A stretch of DNA of 64,000 nucleotides from Bacteroidetes bacterium UBA4414 (GCA_002389765.1 DGQM01000025.1:38648-102647), one strand, 5' to 3'. Numbered from the stretch's first letter, positions 43,838 through 53,841 are shown. Program-made: numbers and translations. The notes: generated by a model from the letters alone, not told the origin.

Positions 43838-45286
43838 ATGAAAACCTTGAAGATACTGTTGGCTTCTGTGCTGACACTCTTATCATTATACAGTGCAAAA
43901 GCACAAGACGTTTACTATACACAGTACGAAAGTTACGATTGGCGCAATGGCGACTATGCCATAGCAGGCAAGATAAACGGGGTGCAATACATATACCGCA
44001 GCAATAACAATGGCTATTATCTGGATGCATATGATGACAACATGCAGAAAGTGGCAACAGTAGTACTCGATTTCTTTTCAGGAAAAGTATATGACACGCG
44101 TTTTGTAGTGTCCGATAACAGGATGATTGTATTTTATCAGTCTGTAGAGTCTGGTAAAATAACCCAGTACGCAGCGTTGTTGGATGATAAGGGCATTCTG
44201 CAAAAACGACCAATAGTTATAGATGCATCGAAGCAACCTTTCTTCGGCAGTGCCAGAAACTATTTTAAAACAATAGTATCGGATGATAAGAAGAAGATTA
44301 TGGTATATGAAACAACCGTAAAGGGAGCAACTATAAATATTGATGCAACTTGGTTGGATAATCAATTGACCGTATTAAGCAAATGCCATACTTCATATAC
44401 ATTAGATAACGATGCTGAAGTAGGAGAGGGGCTATTGCATAATGATGGTACTTTTTACTTGCCGGCATATACGCCTACAGGCGGCCGTAATTATGCCGAT
44501 CAGCTGATGTTGTTGGTTTTGCCACAGGCAGAAAGAAAGTTTACTGCCAAAGAATTGCCTTTGAGCATGAAGTACGCTGCAGGAACATATATGAAGCTGG
44601 ATGTGAACAATGATAAAATATACATTGCAGGTTTTTATGCAGATAAAAAGAATAGCCTTTACGAGGGGGTATTATACTCTTACTACAACATAAAAACAGG
44701 TAGTTATGAGCCGCTGAAGTTGATGCCATTTGGCGATAATGTAACGGAAGAGGCAAAGAAAAAGAAGGCTTACAGCGATTTTATGGTGCGCAACCTGATA
44801 GTAAAAAATGATGGCGGCTTTGTGTTGATAGCGGAAGACTATTTTGTCAGCACCAGAAATAGCTATTCTCCGGGTATGGGGTATTATTCATTCTATTATC
44901 CTACAATGGGGGCATCTGTTCGGGAGTATAACTATAGAGACATCATGGTGATGTCTTACGACGGAGAGGGTAACAGGCAGTGGCGCTCATTTATACGCAA
45001 AGACCAATATTCTCAGGAAGATGGTGGTATGTTCTCTTCTTTTGCTATGATGAACACAGGCGGTGCATTAGGTTTTCTGTTTAATGATTTCAATTCTTCA
45101 CGTTCAAGAGTGCAACTAGCAAGTGTAGAGGGGGATGGTAAAGTATTGATGCAGGCATTAACTACTAATCAAGGAAATGATGATGCAGACTGGATGCCAA
45201 GACAAGCTAAACAGGTGGCTGCCAGAGAAATTATTATTCCTTGTTTAAGGAAAAGGCAAATCTGCTTTGCCAAAGTTGTATTTTAG
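43838..45286 (+). CDS. Exported protein, function unknown (beta-propeller-like)
   Basis: 482 aa, signal peptide ~1-22. The mature protein is rich in Tyr, Asn and Asp, with many short beta strands and recurrent aromatic blocks (GVQYIYRSNNNGYYL, NDKIYIAGFYADKKN), consistent with a beta-propeller-like secreted or periplasmic protein. No catalytic motif was found and no T9SS domain is present. A TACATTTG element 5 nt upstream of the ATG could give a leaderless message. Followed by a DUF6427-like membrane gene. Confidence 0.65.
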   Translation: MKTLKILLASVLTLLSLYSAKAQDVYYTQYESYDWRNGDYAIAGKINGVQYIYRSNNNGYYLDAYDDNMQKVATVVLDFFSGKVYDTRFVVSDNRMIVFYQSVESGKITQYAALLDDKGILQKRPIVIDASKQPFFGSARNYFKTIVSDDKKKIMVYETTVKGATINIDATWLDNQLTVLSKCHTSYTLDNDAEVGEGLLHNDGTFYLPAYTPTGGRNYADQLMLLVLPQAERKFTAKELPLSMKYAAGTYMKLDVNNDKIYIAGFYADKKNSLYEGVLYSYYNIKTGSYEPLKLMPFGDNVTEEAKKKKAYSDFMVRNLIVKNDGGFVLIAEDYFVSTRNSYSPGMGYYSFYYPTMGASVREYNYRDIMVMSYDGEGNRQWRSFIRKDQYSQEDGGMFSSFAMMNTGGALGFLFNDFNSSRSRVQLASVEGDGKVLMQALTTNQGNDDADWMPRQAKQVAAREIIIPCLRKRQICFAKVVF

Positions 45287-45301
45287 CCCAAAATAAGCTG
45301 A

Positions 45302-46285
45302 GTGCTATCATTGGTTCGCAATAACAGCCCGTACACTGTTATTATATTATTGATTATTACATTACTGGTAAAGCTGCAGGCATTGGGGCATCCCATAGCT
45401 CCTTTTGTGCCCGAGCATCACATCTTTTTTCAAACCATAGTCGATATATTAAACGTAGTGTTGAGGGGCAATGCTTTTGCCTATACATTGCTAGCAGCGG
45501 TCATGATATTTGCACAGGCCTTGTATCTGAACAGCATATTTGTAAACAGAAGGCTTGCAGGTAAACCAACCTACACTACTGCATTTATTTACATAGTTCT
45601 TACTTCCATATTACCCGAGTTTACCTATTTCAGTGAGATACTAATGCTGAATTGGTGTATAATAGGCGGACTGGACTCGTTACTAGGCTTTCATCAGACC
45701 AATAAGCCGCGCATGCATGTATTTAATACAGGGTTTATTTTTAGCATTGCGGCTTTATTACATTTCCAAAGTGCAGGCTACTTTTTGCTGATATTTGTTG
45801 CACTGCTGCTGTTGAGGACATTTAATCCGGGAGAGTGGGCGGTAGCTATTATCGGATATCTAACTCCTGTATACCTGTATTCGGGTACACTGTTTTTGTT
45901 CGATAAGTTGGATACAATTCAATATCTGCCGCAGATAGGCTTGTCATTGCCGCGTCATATTAAAGACCCGCTCTATGTATTTGGAACCATTACCGGTATT
46001 TTGGTGCTGTTTGTAATGGGGGTTTACGGGCTGCAAGACTGGATTCATAAGGGTGGTGTGTATACTCGCCGTATGTGGACAACAATAGCATTTACCTTTT
46101 TCGTATCGATATTAGTAGCTATAGGTACAGATATATCGGAAAAAAGTATATGGTTGGTGTTGGTGCCAGCTATAAGTGTAATAGTAACGCCTGCATTGAT
46201 GGTGGAAAAAACTAAATGGTTTAGTAATTTTGCGTTTTATTTTTCTCTGCTGCTATTGGTGTTTTGCCAATTGGTCGTCAACTAA
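45302..46285 (+). CDS. DUF6427-like multi-pass membrane protein
   Basis: 327 aa with about ten hydrophobic segments over the whole length and almost no soluble loops. The general pattern, and the context after an exported protein and before purQ, resemble the DUF6427 group of Bacteroidota; the match is by appearance only. The start is GTG 45302 (16 nt after the preceding stop), because no ATG precedes the first helix. Function unknown. Confidence 0.6.
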   Translation: MLSLVRNNSPYTVIILLIITLLVKLQALGHPIAPFVPEHHIFFQTIVDILNVVLRGNAFAYTLLAAVMIFAQALYLNSIFVNRRLAGKPTYTTAFIYIVLTSILPEFTYFSEILMLNWCIIGGLDSLLGFHQTNKPRMHVFNTGFIFSIAALLHFQSAGYFLLIFVALLLLRTFNPGEWAVAIIGYLTPVYLYSGTLFLFDKLDTIQYLPQIGLSLPRHIKDPLYVFGTITGILVLFVMGVYGLQDWIHKGGVYTRRMWTTIAFTFFVSILVAIGTDISEKSIWLVLVPAISVIVTPALMVEKTKWFSNFAFYFSLLLLVFCQLVVN

Positions 46286-46307
46286 CTAAAAATATTAACT
46301 ACAGATA

Positions 46308-47000
46308 ATGAAATTCGGAATTGTTGTTTTCCCGGGCTCTAACTGCGATAGGGATATGATGCACGCTTTGCAAGACGATTTGAAACAGGAAGTTGTTATG
46401 CTTTGGCATAAAGACAACGACCTCAGCGCCTTTAGTACAGAAGACTGTATCGTATTGCCGGGAGGATTCTCTTATGGTGACTATCTGCGTTGCGGTGCGC
46501 TTGCTCGTTTCAGTCCGCTGATGGAAGAAATAATCAAGTTTGCGAACAAGGGTGGTAAAGTATTAGGCGTATGTAATGGTTTCCAGATTCTGTGTGAATC
46601 AGGTCTGTTGCCAGGCGGTCTGTTACTGAACGATCATCAGAAGTTTACCTGTAAAAACGTATATATCAAGTCTGAAGGTGACGCAACTTTTGTGGGTAAG
46701 AATGCAGGCACTAAAGCGCTGAAAATACCTGTAGCACATGGTGAAGGTAGATATGTGGCAGATGCTGCTACTATTGAAAAGCTGACAGCCAACAATCAGA
46801 TTGTATTCCGCTATTGCAATGAAAATGGAGAAGTACATATGGATTCAAACCCTAATGGTACTACAAACAATATTGCAGGTATCTGTAACGAAGGTCGTAA
46901 CGTGTTCGGTATGATGCCGCACCCTGAACGCGCTTGTAGCGAAGACTTACATAATATTGACGGTAGGGCTATTCTGGAGGCTTTTGCCAAAATGAATTAA
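46308..47000 (+). CDS. purQ: Phosphoribosylformylglycinamidine synthase subunit PurQ
   Basis: 230 aa, class I glutamine amidotransferase subunit. It supplies ammonia to PurL in the fourth step of purine synthesis. Active-site Cys C89 in GVCNGFQIL, and His/Glu in MPHPERACSE near the C-terminus. The N-terminus FGIVVFPGSNCDRD is typical. purL/purS are not adjacent, so this is a stand-alone purQ. Confidence 0.96.
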   Translation: MKFGIVVFPGSNCDRDMMHALQDDLKQEVVMLWHKDNDLSAFSTEDCIVLPGGFSYGDYLRCGALARFSPLMEEIIKFANKGGKVLGVCNGFQILCESGLLPGGLLLNDHQKFTCKNVYIKSEGDATFVGKNAGTKALKIPVAHGEGRYVADAATIEKLTANNQIVFRYCNENGEVHMDSNPNGTTNNIAGICNEGRNVFGMMPHPERACSEDLHNIDGRAILEAFAKMN

Positions 47001-47081
47001 CATAAAGTTTCCTTAATGTAACAAATGTTACCAAACGAATTCAGCTAACTGAGTTTCTTTATTGGTAATGCACTATTTAAC

Positions 47082-47549
47082 ATGATGACTAAATTGAGGT
47101 ATATACTTCTTATTGTCCTCAGTCTGTTTACAGTGTCTCCTGTATTTGCTCAAATGATAGAAGACCCTACTACGTGGACGTACGAAGTGAAGAGTAAGGG
47201 GAATCATCAATATGAATTGATATTTCATTTGACGATAAAGAAAGAGTGGCATATATGGTCTATGACACCCGGTGGCGACGGGTTTCTGATACCGCCAACT
47301 TATAAGTTTGATAAGAATGCTAATGTGCAACTGGTAGGGAAAACAACAGAGGATGGCGTAAAAGTAACAACTGAGATGGAGGGAATTGATGGTAAGGTTA
47401 CTTATTTGTCGGGTAAGGTAGATTATGTGCAGGTGGTAAATGTAAAAGGGGCTTGTAAAATAACAGGCAAACATGAGTATCAGGTTTGTAATGATAATAC
47501 TTGCTTGCCACCTAAAACGCTACCATTCAGTTTCGAAATAAAAGAATAG
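47082..47549 (+). CDS. Stand-alone DsbD N-terminal-like domain protein
   Basis: 155 aa, signal peptide ~1-23 (ends VFAQ). Sequence-related to the N-terminal domain of the next gene: DPTTWTYEVKSKGNHQYELIFH against DPTVWTVTAKKKSGHQYELIFH. The redox Cys pair CNDNTC (near 140) matches CNHETC in DsbD. It is thus an exported DsbD-alpha domain without membrane or thioredoxin parts. It could accept electrons from the neighbour and pass them to other clients. It lies 19 nt upstream of dsbD. Confidence 0.82.
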   Translation: MMTKLRYILLIVLSLFTVSPVFAQMIEDPTTWTYEVKSKGNHQYELIFHLTIKKEWHIWSMTPGGDGFLIPPTYKFDKNANVQLVGKTTEDGVKVTTEMEGIDGKVTYLSGKVDYVQVVNVKGACKITGKHEYQVCNDNTCLPPKTLPFSFEIKE

Positions 47550-47568
47550 TATAAAAATTAAATAACCC

Positions 47569-49689
47569 ATGACAAGGCTACTCCGCTTTATTACAGTATT
47601 CATATTACTGGCCAATACCACTATCAGCCATGCTCAGATGCTGAAAGACCCTACAGTATGGACGGTGACTGCGAAAAAGAAGAGTGGGCATCAGTATGAG
47701 TTGATATTCCATCTGGAGGTAAAAGATAAGGATTGGCATGTATATGCTTTGAAAACTAGTACACCACTCGATGAGTCTTTGTTAGCTCCAAGTTTTACAC
47801 CCACTAAGTCTACAAGGTATACTGTAAGTGGTAAACCTTTTGAGCGCGGTAAGCGTATTGATGAAGAAGTAGATGGTATAGGCACGTTACACTACTATCA
47901 AAGTGCAGATTATGTGCTACCTCTAACTGTAGATACAAACGGCGAAGTAAAAGGCAAATTCAAATACCAGACTTGCAATCACGAAACCTGCTTGTCGCCG
48001 AAGACAATACCATTCAGTGTTACCATAAATGACCCTGAATTGCCCAATGCAACAACAACTGCAGCTGCTCCTGATAGTAGTGCAACGACAGAAGATACCG
48101 CAAAAGCAGCAGTTGCCCAGGCAACACCTACGGAAACAAACACAACAGCAAAACCTGCTGAAACAGAAAAGCCAGCTGAAGAAAAATCTTTATTGTGGTT
48201 GTTCTTTGCTGCATTAGGTGGTGGTTTACTTGCAGTACTTACACCGTGTGTATATTCAATGATACCTATTACGGTTAGCTTCTTTACAAAAAGAAGCAAG
48301 AGCCGCGCAGAGGGTATACGCAATGCTATTTATTACTCGCTGTCTATCATTATCATCTTCACACTGCTTGGTGTCATTATATCTGCAACATTTGGTGCTA
48401 ATGCATTAAACAATCTATCTACAAACTGGATAGCAAACCTTTTCTTCTTTGCCATCTTCATAATATTTGGTATTTCATTCCTTGGTGCATTTGAAATTAC
48501 ACTTCCATCATCATGGACAAGTAAGACGGACTCTAAAGCAGGCATGAGTAGCTTTGGTGGTATCTTCTTCATGGCATTGACGCTCGTAATTGTATCCTTT
48601 TCTTGTACGGGTCCAATAGTTGGTCCATTGTTGGTACTTACCAGTAAAGGTGGTTTAGTTGGTCCGGCAATAGGCATGTTTGGTTTCTCTGTAGGTCTGG
48701 CATTGCCATTCGCATTGTTTGCCATCTTCCCGGGTATGCTCAATAAAATGGCTACAGGTGGTGGTTGGATGAATCAGGTAAAAGTAACGCTTGGTTTCAT
48801 TGAGCTGATGTTGGCTATGAAGTTCCTCTCTAATGCAGACCTTGCGCAAGGATGGCGCTTGCTGGATAGGGAAATATTCATTGCTATCTGGATAGTGCTT
48901 TCAGTTATGTTAGGCGTTTACCTGTTAGGCAAGCTGAAGCTTTCTCACGATGATGCACCGCCTAAAAATTTGTATGGACAGGAATATGTTGGTTTGGTAA
49001 GGTTGTTCCTTGCTATGACGATGTTCTCTTTTGCTGTATATCTGGTGCCCGGTATGTGGGGCGCTCCGCTGAATGGTATGAGCCAGTTTATACCACCGGT
49101 GGGTACGCAAGATTTTGTACTGAGCGCAGGTGGTGGCTCTGGTAGCAATCATAGTGGAGGCGAAAGTGCTGCAAATAGCGAAGTAGCTCCTAAAAAGTAT
49201 GTAGAGGAAATGCGTATTTACGAACCGCCGGTAGTTAAAAATCTTGGACTGGTTACATACTTCGAATATGAAGAAGCAATAGAGGCCGCTAAGAAACTGA
49301 AGAAGCCTATCATGCTCGATTTTACAGGTATTAATTGTGTGAACTGTCGTAAAATGGAGGCACAGGTTTGGAGCAAACCAGAAGTTGCAAAAATTCTGAA
49401 GGAAGACTTTATAGTAGCATCTTTGTATTGCGACTACGATAAAACTGAACTACCTAAAGACAAGCAATATTTCTCGAAAATATTAGGTTCTGATGTAGTG
49501 ACAGTAGGTGATAGGAATGAAGATTTACAGGCTTCTCAATTCGGTGCCAATTCACAGCCATTCTATTTTTATATTGATGAAGATGGCAATAAGCTTGCAG
49601 AAGAAGGATATGGTTATAATCCGGACGTACAGAAGTTTATAAAACATCTGGAAAAAGTAAAAGAGAAATATAAAAACAAAACTAAATAG
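47569..49689 (+). CDS. dsbD: Thiol:disulfide interchange protein DsbD
   Basis: 706 aa. Order: signal peptide (~1-22), alpha domain with CNHETC (~140), an Ala/Thr/Glu-rich linker (~175-205), an eight-helix membrane domain (~208-500) with LTPCVYSMIP and CTGPIVGP (the two membrane cysteines), and a C-terminal thioredoxin-like domain with CVNC (C590, C593). It moves reducing power from cytosolic thioredoxin to the periplasm. The preceding gene duplicates its alpha domain. Confidence 0.93.
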   Translation: MTRLLRFITVFILLANTTISHAQMLKDPTVWTVTAKKKSGHQYELIFHLEVKDKDWHVYALKTSTPLDESLLAPSFTPTKSTRYTVSGKPFERGKRIDEEVDGIGTLHYYQSADYVLPLTVDTNGEVKGKFKYQTCNHETCLSPKTIPFSVTINDPELPNATTTAAAPDSSATTEDTAKAAVAQATPTETNTTAKPAETEKPAEEKSLLWLFFAALGGGLLAVLTPCVYSMIPITVSFFTKRSKSRAEGIRNAIYYSLSIIIIFTLLGVIISATFGANALNNLSTNWIANLFFFAIFIIFGISFLGAFEITLPSSWTSKTDSKAGMSSFGGIFFMALTLVIVSFSCTGPIVGPLLVLTSKGGLVGPAIGMFGFSVGLALPFALFAIFPGMLNKMATGGGWMNQVKVTLGFIELMLAMKFLSNADLAQGWRLLDREIFIAIWIVLSVMLGVYLLGKLKLSHDDAPPKNLYGQEYVGLVRLFLAMTMFSFAVYLVPGMWGAPLNGMSQFIPPVGTQDFVLSAGGGSGSNHSGGESAANSEVAPKKYVEEMRIYEPPVVKNLGLVTYFEYEEAIEAAKKLKKPIMLDFTGINCVNCRKMEAQVWSKPEVAKILKEDFIVASLYCDYDKTELPKDKQYFSKILGSDVVTVGDRNEDLQASQFGANSQPFYFYIDEDGNKLAEEGYGYNPDVQKFIKHLEKVKEKYKNKTK

Positions 49690-49695
49690 TGAAAT

Positions 49696-49726
49696 GAAGG
49701 GATGCTAACACATCCCTTCGTCTTTT
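49696..49726 (+). terminator. Terminator after dsbD
   Basis: Stem GAAGGGATG/CATCCCTTC, 6-nt loop, then a modest T-run. Confidence 0.65.
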
Positions 49727-49754
49727 AAGCTTTTAGGATAAAAACCTAACGCGT

Positions 49755-51317
49755 ATGATAAAACAAATTACCGTATCGGTACTGCCACACGAAGCCGCAG
49801 AAGGGAGTATCAATCGTTATATAATGGAGGAGGCCGGTGTCGACAAGCAGTCGATAACGGGTTATCACATCATTAAAAAATCCATTGATGCTAGGGGGAG
49901 GCAGCCACGAGTTATTTTGCAATTGCAGGTATTCATCAATGAGGTTGTGCAGCCAATAGCTTCGTTTGACCCTGAGCTGCAAAATATTTCCAACAAGCCA
50001 CATATTGTAATTGTAGGTGCAGGTCCGGCAGGCATTTTTGCCGCCATCAGAGCTATTAACCTCGGGTTCAAACCAATTGTTTTAGAGAGAGGGAAAGACG
50101 TTAGAAGCAGAAGAAGAGACTTGGCTGCGATGAATAAAGAAGGTATCGTGAACCCTGAATCAAACTATTGTTTTGGTGAGGGTGGTGCGGGTACCTATAG
50201 CGATGGTAAACTGTATACACGTAGTACAAAGCGTGGAAATGTGAAAAGGATACTGCAACTATTTCATCATTTTGGTGCAGACGATAGTATTCTATACGAA
50301 GCGCATCCTCATATCGGAACTAATAAACTGCCGCACATTATTACTGCCATGCGAGAGGCAATTATTGAGTGTGGGGGAGAGGTATTGTTTGGTCAGAAGT
50401 TAACAGATATTGTTCTTGACAGAGAGCATATTAAAGCTGTAAAAACAGCAGACGGTACTCTAATAGAGACTAAGATTGTAATACTCGCTACAGGCCATTC
50501 AGCGCGCGATATTTTTACATTGCTCCACAATAAGGGGATTGAAGTAGAAGCTAAACCTTTTGCACTGGGGGTTCGTGTTGAGCATCCGCAGTTGATAATA
50601 GATCAGGCGCAATACCATTGCAAAGTGCGAGATGAGCATTTACCTGCCGCCAGTTATAGTGTAGTTGCGCAAGAGTATGGTCGTGGCGTGTTTTCGTTTT
50701 GTATGTGTCCGGGAGGCATTATTGCGCCTGCAGCTACAGATCATGGCGAGGTAGTAGTAAACGGATGGTCGCCATCGAAACGAAACAACCCGTATGCCAA
50801 TTCAGGTACTGTAGTTGCAGTAGATGAAAAAGACTATGCAAAGTATGGCTTTACGGGGCCGTTGGCGGGTATGTATTATCAACAAATGGTAGAACGCAAG
50901 GCATATGAAGTAGGTGGTGGCAAATTGGTGGCTCCTGCACAGCGCATGGGCGATTTTACAGAGAATAGAGTATCGTCTACATTGCCTGATTGTTCTTATT
51001 TACCTGGTGTGCATAGCGCCGGTATAAAAGATGTGTTGCCTGTAGAAGTAAACGAAGCACTGAGGAAAGCAGTAGTAGATTTTGGTAAGAAGATGAGAGG
51101 CTATTTTACCAATGAAGCAGTTCTTGTTGCTACAGAGTCAAGAACAAGTTCGCCGGTGCGAATACCGCGAGATAAGGAGACCTTGCAGCATACACAGATA
51201 AAAGGCTTGTTTCCATGTGCAGAAGGGGCCGGTTATGCGGGTGGTATAGTAAGTGCGGCTATAGATGGAGAGCGCTGTCTAGAGTCTGCTGTAGCGTTGT
51301 ATGGCAGTACCTTGTAG
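49755..51317 (+). CDS. FAD-dependent oxidoreductase (uncharacterised dehydrogenase family)
   Basis: 520 aa. A ~80-residue N-terminal domain precedes the FAD Rossmann motif VIVGAGPAGIFAA at ~87-99. FGEGGAGTYSDGKLYTR near 142-158 is conserved in this family, and the C-terminus ends in the G-A-G-Y-A-G-G-I motif that binds FAD. No signal peptide. Physiological substrate unknown. Own transcription unit, bounded by hairpins on both sides. Confidence 0.87.
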   Translation: MIKQITVSVLPHEAAEGSINRYIMEEAGVDKQSITGYHIIKKSIDARGRQPRVILQLQVFINEVVQPIASFDPELQNISNKPHIVIVGAGPAGIFAAIRAINLGFKPIVLERGKDVRSRRRDLAAMNKEGIVNPESNYCFGEGGAGTYSDGKLYTRSTKRGNVKRILQLFHHFGADDSILYEAHPHIGTNKLPHIITAMREAIIECGGEVLFGQKLTDIVLDREHIKAVKTADGTLIETKIVILATGHSARDIFTLLHNKGIEVEAKPFALGVRVEHPQLIIDQAQYHCKVRDEHLPAASYSVVAQEYGRGVFSFCMCPGGIIAPAATDHGEVVVNGWSPSKRNNPYANSGTVVAVDEKDYAKYGFTGPLAGMYYQQMVERKAYEVGGGKLVAPAQRMGDFTENRVSSTLPDCSYLPGVHSAGIKDVLPVEVNEALRKAVVDFGKKMRGYFTNEAVLVATESRTSSPVRIPRDKETLQHTQIKGLFPCAEGAGYAGGIVSAAIDGERCLESAVALYGSTL

Positions 51318-51438
51318 AATAATTTCTTTTCAATCCTGTTTGTAGTATTAATTCGTTGGGTGTAGTGTATGGAATATATAGATTGCACTCGATTGCAGTT
51401 ACTACTGTATTTTATGAGGATTGATGAATAAACAAACA

Positions 51439-51462
51439 AGCCCCGATTCTTCGGGGCTTTTG
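51439..51462. terminator. Terminator between convergent genes
   Basis: Stem AAGCCCCGA/TCGGGGCTT with a TTCT loop. It serves the FAD gene and probably the opposing gene at 51485. Confidence 0.8.
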
Positions 51463-51484
51463 CTATTATATAGTATTGTTGTTA

Positions 51485-51952
51485 TTAATGTTGCACAGGC
51501 GTGTTGTGTGGTACCAGCTGTATGGTCATGCCCGGAGTAAGCCCGATACAGATATCTATATTGCTGAATTTGAAAGAGCCCAGCTTTAGTTTATCTCTGT
51601 ATTCATCGGTAGTTACCAGCATTTTGACAATCGTACCAAGCAATGCTTTGTCTTTATGCGTTTCAAGTATTTCTTTTCTGCGCTCCGGAGATACATCTTC
51701 CGATTTCATGAAGTGGAATGTAATATCAGGTGGTAGGCCCATCGTTACAGATATCCCGGTAGTTTTAAATCCAATCTCTTCAATGATAGGAGTCAGCCCG
51801 ATTAATTCGTTAGCCGTATTAATTGTTTTTTCTTTCGCACCTTCACTGATACTGCCGATTTTCTCAGTTAGTTTATCAAGGCTCAGGCTGTCTGCAACAG
51901 CATCTTTTGCTTCGTTTACTTTCTCTGTCAGGTTATTCAAAAAGTCTTTCAT
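51485..51952 (-). CDS. Conserved hypothetical protein, no family recognised
   Basis: 155 aa from ATG 51952 (TTG at 51976 rejected). N-terminal amphipathic coiled-coil-like segment (~1-45, LNNLTEKVNEAKDAVADSL), then a compact alpha/beta part with GLPPDITFHFMKSED and a hydrophobic end (GLTPGMTIQLV). No signal peptide or helices long enough to span a membrane. It lies downstream of rplL beyond a terminator. Confidence 0.65.
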   Translation of the reverse strand: MKDFLNNLTEKVNEAKDAVADSLSLDKLTEKIGSISEGAKEKTINTANELIGLTPIIEEIGFKTTGISVTMGLPPDITFHFMKSEDVSPERRKEILETHKDKALLGTIVKMLVTTDEYRDKLKLGSFKFSNIDICIGLTPGMTIQLVPHNTPVQH

Positions 51953-51985
51953 GAGGCTGATGTTTACTGATAGCAAATTACAAAA

Positions 51986-52014
51986 AAATAAAGCTACCCG
52001 AGTGGGGTAGCTTT
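51986..52014 (-). terminator. Terminator of the rplKAJL operon
   Basis: Minus-strand stem AAAGCTACCC/GGGTAGCTTT with loop, followed by TATTTTTTTG. It lies 23 nt after the rplL stop and shows that rpoB is not cotranscribed here. Confidence 0.85.
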
Positions 52015-52036
52015 ATTCATAAAAGAAGAATATAGA

Positions 52037-52411
52037 TTAAGCTATTTCAACTTCAGCACCAGCTTCAGCCAGTTTAGCTTTCAGATCTTCAGCTTCAGCT
52101 TTGCTAACGCCTTCTTTAACAGCTTTAGGAGCACCGTCTACCAGTTCTTTAGCTTCTTTCAGACCCAGACCAGTCAGATCTTTAACAGCTTTAACAACGT
52201 TCAGTTTGTTAGCACCTGCAGATTTCAGGATAACATCGAAAGATGTTTTCTCTGCTGCTGCTGCGCCACCGCCGTCGCCACCTGCTGCAACTACAACTGC
52301 TGCTGCTGCTGGTTCGATACCGTAGTCTGCTTTCAATACGTCAGCCAGTTCCTGTACTTCTTTAACAGTCAGGTTAACTAATGATTCGGCTAATGCTTTA
52401 ATGTCTGCCAT
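52037..52411 (-). CDS. rplL: 50S ribosomal protein L7/L12
   Basis: bL12, 124 aa, the multicopy stalk protein that recruits translation factors. N-terminal dimer domain (~1-35), Ala/Gly-rich hinge (~36-52), then the CTD with EKTSFDVILKSAGANKLNVVKAVK. Length and hinge are typical. Last gene of the operon; a terminator follows. Confidence 0.97.
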   Translation of the reverse strand: MADIKALAESLVNLTVKEVQELADVLKADYGIEPAAAAVVVAAGGDGGGAAAAEKTSFDVILKSAGANKLNVVKAVKDLTGLGLKEAKELVDGAPKAVKEGVSKAEAEDLKAKLAEAGAEVEIA

Positions 52412-52503
52412 TTTATTATCTTTTTAAATTGTTTTACAAATTGTGTTTTATAATATAGCTTGGAAGCCAATGTTGTTGCGCCGTTTTATACCCGGCGAGG
52501 TAA

Positions 52504-53100
52504 TTATTCTGCAGCAGGTGCGTCTGTTGCAGGAGCGTCAGCTGCCGGTGCTTCAGGAGCATCTGTAGCCGGAGCCTCAGGTGCAGCTTCTGCTGTAGGT
52601 GTAGAACCACCGTTTTCAGCATTGTGCAACAATGCAGCGATAACGCGTTTTGCAGGAGATTGCAGCAATCCGATAACTTCGCCGATAAGCTCGTTCTTCG
52701 TCTTGATGTTTGTCAGTGCAGTCAGCTGGTTGTCGCCAACGAAGATATCACCGTTGATGAATGCTGCTTTCAGCAATGGCTTTTCACCGTTGCTAGCCTT
52801 ACGGAAAGAACTGATGATCAATGCTGGTTCTTTCGGACTTTCGCTGAACAGCAGGGCAGTTACGTTGTGCAGAGAATCCATGATGCCTGCATATTTTTCA
52901 CTGTCCAGGCTTTCCAGAGCCTTACGGATGAGGGTGTTTTTAGCTACCGTCATTTCTACTTGCTTATCAAAGCAATGCCTGCGCAGCGTGCTAGTTTGGC
53001 TAGCATTCAGGCTTTCTGTATCTGTTATGTAGAAGTTGTTGTACTGAGAGAATTTCTCTTTCAATACTTCAATTACTTCTTGTTTTTGAGCTGGTGTCAT
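52504..53100 (-). CDS. rplJ: 50S ribosomal protein L10
   Basis: uL10, 198 aa, which anchors the L12 stalk to 23S rRNA. N-terminal globular domain (~1-135) with the TVAKNTLIRKAL motif, then an L12-binding helix. An Ala/Pro/Glu-rich C-terminal tail (~170-198) contains APEAPATDAPEAP-type repeats that are unusual for L10. The 92-nt gap to rplL could hold part of the L10 leader-type control. Confidence 0.95.
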   Translation of the reverse strand: MTPAQKQEVIEVLKEKFSQYNNFYITDTESLNASQTSTLRRHCFDKQVEMTVAKNTLIRKALESLDSEKYAGIMDSLHNVTALLFSESPKEPALIISSFRKASNGEKPLLKAAFINGDIFVGDNQLTALTNIKTKNELIGEVIGLLQSPAKRVIAALLHNAENGGSTPTAEAAPEAPATDAPEAPAADAPATDAPAAE

Positions 53101-53148
53101 TTCAAAATTTTTTTAAGGATAATAAATACCTTTTTCGTTCACGCTTAA

Positions 53149-53841
53149 TTATGATACGCTTTTTGTATCGATTGCGATACCAGGACTCATTGTTGCAGCC
53201 ATGCTGATGCCTTTCAGGTAAGTACCTTTAGCAGTAGCAGGTTTCATACGCACCAATGTATTAATCAGTTCCTGAGCGTTTTCGGCTATCTTCTTAGGTT
53301 CAAAAGATACACGGCCGATGGAAGCATGTATGATACCGGCTTTGTCTATTTTGAAAGCTATTTTACCACCTTTAACGTCATTTACAGCTGCAGCTACATC
53401 ATTAGTAACTGTACCTGTTTTAGGGTTTGGCATCAGGTTACGAGGACCCAGTACTTTACCCAGTTTACCTATTTTAGGCATTACTGAAGGAGTAGCGATG
53501 ATTACATCGATATCTGTCCAGCCACCTTCAATTTTTTGTACAAATTCGTCCAGACCTACAAAGTCAGCGCCGGCACCTTTTGCTTCAGCTTCTTTGTCAG
53601 GCGTACACAGAACCAATACGCGTTTTGTTTTACCTGTACCGTGTGGCAGGCTTACAGTACCGCGGATAGCTTGGTCTGCTTTCTTAGGATCAACACCCAG
53701 ACGGATGTGAACGTCTACAGAGCTATCGAATTTTGTTGTATTGATACCCTTTACCAACGAAGCAGCTTCGTTCAGCGAGTATTCTTTGTTTTTATCAACT
53801 TTAGCTTCTACAGCTTTTCTTTTTTTAGTAATTTTTGCCAT
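53149..53841 (-). CDS. rplA: 50S ribosomal protein L1
   Basis: uL1, 230 aa. It binds 23S rRNA helices 76-78 and acts as a feedback regulator of its operon in other bacteria. Signatures: HGTGKTKRVLVLC, TPSVMPKIGKLGKVLGPRNLMPNPKTGT (split here; only the core GPRNLMPNP is needed) and IGRVSFE. 34-nt spacing after rplK. Confidence 0.97.
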   Translation of the reverse strand: MAKITKKRKAVEAKVDKNKEYSLNEAASLVKGINTTKFDSSVDVHIRLGVDPKKADQAIRGTVSLPHGTGKTKRVLVLCTPDKEAEAKGAGADFVGLDEFVQKIEGGWTDIDVIIATPSVMPKIGKLGKVLGPRNLMPNPKTGTVTNDVAAAVNDVKGGKIAFKIDKAGIIHASIGRVSFEPKKIAENAQELINTLVRMKPATAKGTYLKGISMAATMSPGIAIDTKSVS

